64,000 nucleotides of DNA from contig CM047426.1 in NCBI GenBank assembly GCA_026168455.1, positions 37,263,175-37,327,174 of the forward strand, read 5' to 3'. A program made the position numbers and the translations under genes. Below are positions 57,211 to 64,000 of this stretch, one piece after another (positions within the stretch are counted from its first letter, which is position 1; the number at the start of each line of letters is the position of its first letter). The DNA is from Theocolax elegans (Eukaryota; Arthropoda; Insecta; Hymenoptera; Cerocephalidae). Under the pieces are notes generated by a model. It was given only the letters and a program-made list of their open reading frames with translations, was not told the DNA's origin and did no database searches.

Positions 57211-57720
57211 AAAATTTTCCAGATTACCGCAAAAAAAAAATAATATCTTTTCGAGGATTACAAAATAATTCCGAGAAAATTGGAAAAATTGGAAAAATTC
57301 CAAAAACCTACAAAAATTTTGCAAATGTGAAAAATTTGAAAATTTTCTAGAAATCTAAAAAAATTATGAAAGATTTTTAAATTTCGAAAAATTTAAAAAA
57401 ATCTTGAAAATCTCGGAAATTTGAAAACCTCGAAAAATTTAAAAATTTCTAAAAAAATTTGAAAATTTCAGAAAATTTGAAAATTTTGAAAAATTTTGAA
57501 AAAACTTGAAAATTCTGAAAATTTTGTAAAATTTGGAAAAAATTGCAAATTTCGAAAAATTTGAAAAGATTGAAAATTTCGGAAAATTTGGAAAATTTTT
57601 AATTTTTGGGAAAATTTGGAAACTTAATTTGTTTATAAAATTTATGTCTGTTATGAATTATTACTTTAAGAAATTTATTTAATTCGAATTTTAAATTTAA
57701 TTTAACTCGAAAATAATAAG
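57211..57720. repeat. AT-rich degenerate short repeat replacing gag-protease-RT
   Basis: The stretch at 57235-57620 is built from irregular repeats of GAAAATTT / AAAATTTGAAAA, unlike the rest of the element. It abuts the truncated Pol at about 57210. It then passes into AT-rich DNA (57620-57720) before the leader. Confidence 0.75.
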
Positions 57721-57901
57721 TATTATTTCGAGTCAATTCCGAGAATTATGTTCGTTTGTACTCGGCTCGTGTTGTTGTTTACATATGTTCGTCGCGACGA
57801 ACTCGCAACGTACTCGCAACCACTCGTTGCGATTTATATGTACAACAACGTCCGAAGTACAAAATTCAACTAAATGGAAAATTTTTCCTATCCCGAGGAA
57901 A

Positions 57902-57919
57902 CTCACGTGTTGGGCGCCA
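57902..57919 (-). other. Primer binding site, tRNA-Lys type
   Basis: Minus strand TGGCGCCCAACACGTGAG lies 2 nt from the end of the 5' LTR. The first 11 nt (TGGCGCCCAAC) fit insect tRNA-Lys primer sites; the remainder does not fit as well. Confidence 0.7.
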
Positions 57920-57921
57920 GT

Positions 57922-59023
57922 TGTAACAGGGTTATTCTCGTGCGTCAGGAGGGTTTTAATTGTCCTGTGCATATCCTCAATGCACAGGAAATATTCTCCG
58001 TATGCCGATCAGCTGTATTACCAGACAGCTAACCGATCGTCAGAACCGTCCTTGAAGTGGTGCGAGCTAGCCTCAAGCTCCGCACGACGACGTCTTCCCT
58101 GTGTACAATGTGTGCACTTACCTAGTGTACACTTATCCTCCGTCGATGCTCGTACTCGGCTACTCAGTTATGTGTCGTGCGCAGTACAATGCACGACACC
58201 CGCGGGGCATGGCGGTATTCGCCTTCGGGGACAGGGAGTAATCGCCGGTTAATTAAGATAACTCGGAATTAGAGATGGTAAATTAATTTATTAATATAAA
58301 ATAAGGATAGAAGGAACGTTACAATAGGGTGAGCCAAGGCGAAGTCGAACCTTGGCTCGAAGCCAATAAGGTTATCCGCGTAACCTATGAAAACGCAAAA
58401 TATATAAAACAACGTGTGTGTGTGTGTGTGCGCCCGCCGCAATCTACGCGTCGAGACTCGCGGTCTCGACCTACTCGGGGGTACACGATTATACCAGGTA
58501 TCGAGTAGCTGGTTAGGCAGAAGGCCGGGTATGGATAAATTATTGCCGGAGTGTGGAGCACTCCGGCTTATCGAACGCGTACCTACGCAATAGAGAGAGA
58601 GACACGGCGAGAGCGTCCGGCCTCTCGCCCGAACAATACGATGCGTCGGGGTACCGCGCGTATCCCGATGCCGCTCGCGAATCACGTCGTGCCGTCGAAC
58701 CGGCGTACGCCTGGCCAGGACTTACTTGTTCCTCGATGTCACGGATCGGCAGTCTCGGCGTTCGTGTTCACGCTTTCCTCTGGTTCTCTCTCTCTGGTTC
58801 GTCAAAGGAACTCCCTTTTCTCTCTCTCACTCCTTCGATATGGCTGGAGGTCGCAGGGCCTTATTTCACCTCGAGTTAGCTCGCGTCGCGAACCGAACGA
58901 TACTGCCGGTGTGTCGTGCACACCGGCTCTCCGACGCGCTCGCGCATGCGCCTTACGCGTCTTCAACGGTAGACTCACGCGATCGGTACGATTTTCGTCT
59001 CGCGTGAGCCGTTTACCGTTACA
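57922..59023 (-). repeat. 5' LTR of the Gypsy element
   Basis: 1102 bp, identical by eye to 52852-53953 except c at 58364 versus a at 53294. Ends TGT...ACA. It contains a promoter by analogy; no strong TATA box was pinned down. Confidence 0.93.
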
Positions 59024-59265
59024 ATGTTTAAAAATTAATTTGTTATAATTGTATAATAATATTTGTATTTTTAACAGCTTACAGGAGATTAGATTGATAC
59101 TGACAGAAGTGAAGATTCATTTCTACCACTCGAAGGTGACTGCATGAATTTTTTTACAATGATCATGCTAACAGATTCATTGTTATAAGGCAACAAATAT
59201 ACATTTCTATTAATATTTCGGGCACTTTTCCTATGTATTTATATCAAAAGTGTTTAGACCCACTT
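59024..59265. mobile_element. Family-C foldback element copy 3, right part (truncated)
   Basis: It resumes with ATGTTTAAAAATTAATTTG exactly where the left part stopped at 52851, then follows the right arm for about 240 bp. The outer right arm is missing. Confidence 0.75.
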
Positions 59266-59635
59266 TAGACACACACAAAAACTGTTAGTCTGAAACCGAG
59301 TCCGGTTTCAAATAACAATCAGGTAAAAATCAAATCTGAAATTGACCGCGTAATAGGGACATTGCTCCAGCATTTGTCAATTAAAACTATACGGGCTCTT
59401 AGAATCATGGAAGGAATTGTACGTGGATTAAAATTCAATTACTCGAACACCGGATTGAGCTTGTATTAATAAAATGAATTTATTGTAGTAAATATAAAAA
59501 ATAAAGAACGGATAAAATATCTATTTGTCGCCGAGGTCTACGCTTTAAGATACAAGTCGGTAAACGGCCGACTTGTAAAGAGAGAGGGGAAAATATCGCA
59601 AACTAAAATTATATACACAGTTAACGGGATTGGTA
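59266..59635. other. No gene recognised
   Basis: Mixed DNA with one short hairpin (CAAGTCGG...CCGACTTG near 59553-59575). Nothing else is identified. Confidence 0.5.
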
Positions 59636-61898
59636 TAGCCCAAAGTTCCGGGACGGCATAATAACTCGGCGAAGATGCATTTTCGAAGAAAATGTTTTAG
59701 ACAAAAGTTGTATGATTTTTCCTTAGCTATCTGACAGTGACCATAAATTTGACCTTGAACTTGACCTTCAAGGTAATTTGAAGGACGAGTCGTGTTTTTA
59801 AAATTGGAACCCCCATTTTTATGGCAGAAATGAAAACTGGTGAAATTCCCTATCCAACGATATGCATAACATAGGGGGTCAAACGTGATCCAAAGGTTAT
59901 TTCAAGGTCAAATGTCCTTACAGTCCAATAATATAGACACTCATAAAAATTGCAGATGTAAGGGCGCTAAAAACTTTTCGTTGCAGTAGTTAGTAGATTT
60001 TTACCCGATTGATCACTGCTGACCTTGAATTAAACCCATGTAGTACATTCCAAGGTGAAGAGTAGCTTTAGCAGAAAATTACCTATAGGTGATTTGATGC
60101 AGACGAAAATTTGTCTGAGCAAGGTTTCCTCACCGCCCAGCCTCTCAAGGCAAGACCCCTCACTGCCCAGTCAGTCAAGGCAAGACTTCTGAGGTTTTAA
60201 TAGTTTTGAGGTCTTCAAATTATTTTAATAAGTTTTCAAATTGGTTTCCATCAACCTTTAGACAGTAGCCCAATCTATTGTAAAAACTTTCAACGGAATT
60301 CGCGAAAACTCTGCAGGTATATTATCCCATTCGTCTTGAATACGTAGTCGTAATTCTTCTAAACCTCTGCGGCTTAGTTTTGTAAACTCTATCTTTGAGA
60401 TAACCCAATAGGAAATAATCCAATAGAGTCAAATCGAGGAATCTTGCTGGCCACTCAGTGCAGCCTCTTGATCATATCCACCTGTCATGAAAAACGGTGT
60501 CTAAATACTTGCAAGCATTTTTACCGTTATGAGAAGAAGCTTCATCTGTTGGAAGAAAGTATCCTCGAAGTTTTGACCAGTTGCCTCTATTATTCTCGGC
60601 ACTATCTGATGACGAAGCCGGCCCAAACATTCAATTTTTGAGGATATTGGGTCTTACCTTCACGCATCCAATGGGGATTTTTAGCAGCCCAACATCTGCA
60701 GTTATGCCTATTCAAAGTACTGTTGAGATGAAATGTCTGATGAAATTGAAAATCTTGTGATGAAATCTTCTGATGAAAGTTCAGATCATCATTCATCCGT
60801 TCCATCATATCTTCGCAAAACTCAACCCGACGATCAAAATCGTCTTCGTTTAACTCATGGACGAGTATAACTTTGAAGGGATGGAATTTATTTGTCTGTA
60901 ATACTCTGTGAATATATTTCGTACTCGTCTCATGGTCTTGAGCAAGTCTACGAAGACTCTAATGCGGATCGTCCACAGCGGAGAGTAAAATAGTCAATGA
61001 CGCCTCTCTGTAGTAGCTGTTTTTGGCCTTCCAGTTCGTGAACGATCTTTCATACTGTACGTTCAACTGTTGATTTTGATATCGGAGGTAACATTTGTCT
61101 GAAAGTTTCATTAAAAATATTTTTTATCTGTGTGAACGTTTTACATCTCCCCAACCTCGTATCATAAGGAGTGATATTCTTTCTCTTTCAGAAAGTTGCA
61201 GCATTATAACTGCTAGAATACGGTATCGATAAATTGCAATTAACAGTTAGTTAACTAGTTGGTAATAGGTAAAAAATCCGGAAACATAAAAAAAATGAAA
61301 ATAAATATTTTTCAATGGAATTTGTAAAAATTTGTTTGAATAGTTCACTTAATATGAAAGCAATGCATTCAAATTGAAAAGGAATGCTGAAGCCAGCATC
61401 CAACAATGCTAAGAGCTACTAGCAAGTGACCGGTTGAAAGAGATGCGCATAGCATGCGCAAGAGGGTCAAGTATGCATATTTGAATCCATATGAACATGA
61501 AAGCCCAAACGACTTGCCCATGATTAATGTTTTCGGGGTCACTGACCCAAGGTCATTCCTCAGTCGAACCAGAGGAACAAGCTGGAAAGTCATGGGTTTT
61601 CGGGGTCGCTGAACCAGGATCTGGGGTTGGTGACCAAGTATTCGACCTTCGAATGATCTTTATATCGTTGGATAGGGAATTCCACCAGGTTTCCATTTCT
61701 GCCATAAAAATGGGAATTCCAATTTAAAAACTGGACTCGACCTTTAAATGACCTTAAAGGTCAAGTTCTAGGTCATATTCAAGGTCATTATCAGATAGCC
61801 AAGGAAAAATCATACAACTTTTGTCGGAAACATTTTCTTCGAAAATGCATATTTGCCAAGTTACTATGCCGTCGCGGAACTTTTGACACACCCTGTAT
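59636..61898 (-). mobile_element. Decayed IS630/Tc1/mariner-superfamily transposon with long inverted ends
   Basis: The left end (about 59636-59885) and right end (about 61650-61898) are inverted copies at roughly 80 percent by eye. Shared phrases include GCATTTTCGAAGAAAATGTT and TTTTTATGGCAGAAATG. The right end closes GACACACCCTGTATA, a common terminus of Tc1/mariner-like elements in insects, with TA as presumed target. The left outermost bases have decayed. Between the ends lie a broken transposase and a short CTCANNGCCCAG repeat near 60130-60190. Confidence 0.75.
60230..61215 (-). pseudogene. Transposase, IS630/Tc1/mariner superfamily, broken
   Basis: Reading the minus strand in shifting frames: an N-terminal helix-turn-helix-like part (LSERERISLLMIRGWG, near 61180), then SLRRLAQDHETSTKYIHRVL, then VEFCEDMMERMNDD, then NPHWMREGKTQYPQKLNVWA (about 60605-60690), and finally EWPARFLDLTLLDYFLLGYL KDRVYKTKP (about 60360-60460). 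The last is the degenerate form of the usual third catalytic block WPARSPDLTPLDYF. Several frameshifts and stops separate these parts, so it is inactive. Confidence 0.75.
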
Positions 61899-62680
61899 AA
61901 AAGCAACCACGCCGGAGAACGTGACAAGACCGATGTTGACGAACGCGGATAATTGCACAGAGAAAAATGTGTTGCTATTTTCCCAACTCTTTTCATGCTA
62001 TTAAAGTAAGGAAAATAATAATAGGAGAAAAGTATCCAATTGGTAATTTAGTATCGCATATATTACTTTTTTAGCACCGTAAAATACAATGCGAAAAACG
62101 TATTAGTCACATGCGCAAAATGCAACAGCGCCGTGCATAAAAAGTAACAATACGGCTCGTACGAAAAACGTGCGGCGGTCGTGTAATTTGGGTATGGCCA
62201 CGCCCCCTTTCAGTCGTAGCGCTGCGCGATGACCCTGCGCGGCGTTCATATTTGCATTCAATGTATTTTTTATAAAAATATTTTTTGGTATCTGTGCGCA
62301 TAAACATTGGTTATAAGTTTATAGTTAATTATTCTTTTGCAGTGATATATTTTGACATATGTTGAATATCAGTTAACATTGATTTATTATTATTCTAAAT
62401 TTATATACGTTTTAATGTGTTGACTATTATAATATTATCACTTGCATTTCTTTATAATTTGAATTATTATTATATATCTCGATTAATATTAAAACACATC
62501 CACGTATCATATAAACAGATTATATAGATATATTAATTGCATTTTCATAAATGTTATTTATTCAGATAAATTTTTGATATATTTTAATTATTTTAATATT
62601 TTAAATAAAATTCCGAGAAAATTCATACAGACACCTTAGAACATAAGCGTGAAGCTTTAAAAAAATATTTTTAATTACTA
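61899..62680. other. AT-rich DNA without a recognised gene
   Basis: It contains a CpG-rich patch (about 62130-62250) in otherwise AT-rich DNA. The 66-codon minus frame at 62107-62307 has no recognisable features. Confidence 0.5.
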
Positions 62681-62708
62681 TATAGTACACACACACACAC
62701 ACACTCAC
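62681..62708. repeat. CA microsatellite flanking the truncated non-LTR copy (5' side)
   Basis: (CA)n with one CACTCACA variant, directly before LINE sequence. Confidence 0.9.
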
Positions 62709-63422
62709 AAGGCGGCAAAGGTGGCCCGTGCGCTGGCGGGCATCATGCCCAACATCGGGGGACCCCAGCAACCGCAAAGGTTCCTCCTTGCCTCGGTGGT
62801 GAGCTCCGTAATTTTATACGGAGCTCCTATCTGGGCTGATGCCCTGAACAGGCACAAGAGCTTTGGTGCTCCGTGTCAGAGAGCCTGCAGGATAGCTGCG
62901 CTAAGGGTGGCCCGGGCGTACCGAACCGTATCTGACATTGCGCTCTCGGTGATCGCGGGGAACGCCCCCTTCGACCTCCTGGCAGCCCAGAGAGCTGAAA
63001 GACACCGTGAAGGTGGGCCTTACGGTGTCCTTGTTTCAGGGAGGAACGGGACCAGTTTCAAATCACTTGGAGCGGTCCCCTCACCCCTGAGGGCATCGGG
63101 GCGTGCCTGCTTGGCTCCCAGGAGGGATGGAACGCGGTAGTGACCCTCTGTACGTCCGTAGTGGACAGGCTGGGTCTCATCAAAAGAGACGAGGAGAGAA
63201 GAGTTGCGATAGCAACAGTAGTGGGCTAATCTAGCCGTTGCCTCCCCCCGCGAAGTAATGCCTTGCGGCGGTTTCCGCGGGGGAATAAAGGTAAGAAAAG
63301 AGGTGGAGTTTTAGTGGGTATGCCTATCGACATCCTTCGGTAGGAGAGTCCCACACACGGGGAGTCTCGCATGGCTCCAGTCATGGTGCATTAAGCATTT
63401 CTCCACATCTTCGGGAAAAAAA
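62709..63422 (+). mobile_element. Third copy of the CA-targeting non-LTR element, 5'-truncated with an internal deletion
   Basis: It begins in the RT thumb region (AKVARALAGIMPNIGGPQQP), very similar to the intact copy, and runs through the C-terminus and the 3' UTR to A7 at 63416-63422, followed by (CA)n. About 280 bp, from the region after RHREGG to just before the FREERDQF segment (including the CCHC motif), are deleted at a GGTGTCC microhomology near 63018. The 139-codon frame at 62721-63140 therefore ends in a shifted frame and is not functional. Confidence 0.88.
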
Positions 63423-63450
63423 CACACACACACACACACACACACACAAT
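63423..63450. repeat. CA microsatellite, 3' flank of the truncated non-LTR copy
   Basis: Pure (CA)n directly after the poly-A tail. Confidence 0.92.
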
Positions 63451-64000
63451 ATTTAGTCCATTATTTACACGTGTTGATTTTCAAAATGAAAATTTGATTG
63501 ATATTATTTATTTAAAATTTATAAAAAATCATACGAACTGTATGTAACTACAGAGGCTTAAAGTAGTCAAGGTTTTGTAATTAATTACCAATATATATTT
63601 TAGGAATTATGCAGAAAAATACGTAACGTCGGTAACAACAATTTCGAAAAATAGGTACCTTTATCAACCCAAAAAAGTTATTGATATTATTAATATACTA
63701 AAATCTTAAAAAATCATGAATAATCCTGAAAGCAAACTGAAGGGCCTGGAGTTTTTCTTTTTCCATTAAATCAAACTCTTAACCATTAAATTTAATAAAT
63801 AAACTTGCTATTTTCACGGTCTAACATCTCCTTTATACTTCAAAAATGTATGTTTACTAATATAAGTGCAAGTATTAGTGGACAATTACGAATCATTATT
63901 CGCTGTTTTAAGTTTAAACTTTCTAATGAAAAATAATGTTATTAAATAAAAAATAATATTTGTTAGATAACAAAATGTTTAAATATTTTAAAATTAATAA
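63451..64000. other. AT-rich DNA, nothing recognised
   Basis: No open frame, repeat family or RNA feature was identified to the end of the window. Confidence 0.55.

Larger units (their letters stand above)
52852..59023 (-). mobile_element. Young Gypsy-superfamily LTR retrotransposon, internally deleted
   Basis: Two 1102-bp LTRs bracket the element, with a 4-bp target duplication ATGT on both sides. On the minus strand: 5' LTR (57922-59023), primer site, about 200-nt leader, an AT-rich stretch where gag-protease-RT should be, RNase H-integrase, an extra ORF, a purine tract, and 3' LTR (52852-53953). RNase H before integrase is the Gypsy order. The LTRs differ at a single position by eye (53294 versus 58364), so insertion was very recent. 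It probably depends on a complete relative for mobilisation. Confidence 0.9.

Overview
The window looks like repeat-dense nuclear DNA from an insect. No host protein-coding gene could be supported. The evidence is very AT-rich intergenic DNA alternating with CpG-rich islands, long CA and TA microsatellites, and typical arthropod elements: an R1-clade-like non-LTR retrotransposon, a Penelope-like element, Gypsy LTR elements, an IS630/Tc1/mariner element and long foldback (palindromic) elements. Undepleted CpG hints at Hymenoptera (ant or parasitoid wasp), but this is a guess from composition. Almost every short open frame is a by-product of repeats.

Layout. 1-9.4 kb: foldback elements (203-879, 1672-3017), a 1.57-kb unit repeated in tandem about 2.6 times (3.4-7.5 kb), a truncated foldback element and a long CA microsatellite. 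9.4-11.7 kb: a 5'-truncated Penelope-like element on the minus strand with a reverse transcriptase/GIY-YIG ORF and a hammerhead-ribozyme-like motif. 11.7-12.7 kb: a GTGGATG-type minisatellite. 12.9-25.6 kb: an unusual block delimited by a perfect 26-bp inverted repeat. It holds about 40 copies of a roughly 226-bp satellite whose core is a GC-rich hairpin, then a CpG-rich stretch, then a 356-bp tandem repeat that reads as exon(164)-intron(192) units with consensus splice sites, then a roughly 405-bp tandem repeat, and ends in a hairpin plus CTAG terminus like that of Helitrons. 25.6-40.4 kb: foldback elements, a near-intact non-LTR retrotransposon (27.14-31.91 kb, minus) inserted in a GT/CA microsatellite, inverted copies of parts of the left block, and a candidate solo LTR (38.4-39.5 kb). 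40.5-44.9 kb: a decayed second copy of the same non-LTR family, again in a CA-type microsatellite. 45-52 kb: a foldback element, a candidate LTR with adjacent tRNA-Lys-type primer site and an embedded tRNA-like sequence, a LINE scrap, and another foldback element. 52.85-59.02 kb: a very young Gypsy element (LTRs differ at one position by eye) nested in a foldback element. It lacks gag, protease and most of RT but carries RNase H-integrase and an unusual extra ORF. 59.6-61.9 kb: a decayed mariner-like element with long inverted ends. 62.7-63.4 kb: a third, truncated copy of the CA-targeting non-LTR element.

The strongest biological signals are: (1) three of three copies of one non-LTR family inserted in CA/ACAY microsatellites in the same strand polarity; (2) the 12.6-kb block with satellite, repeated exon-intron units and Helitron/Helentron-like ends; (3) the hammerhead-like motif in the Penelope-like element; (4) the Gypsy element with a coiled-coil/Cys-His ORF in the env position. 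All coordinates and identities were read by eye; no alignment or database search was run.
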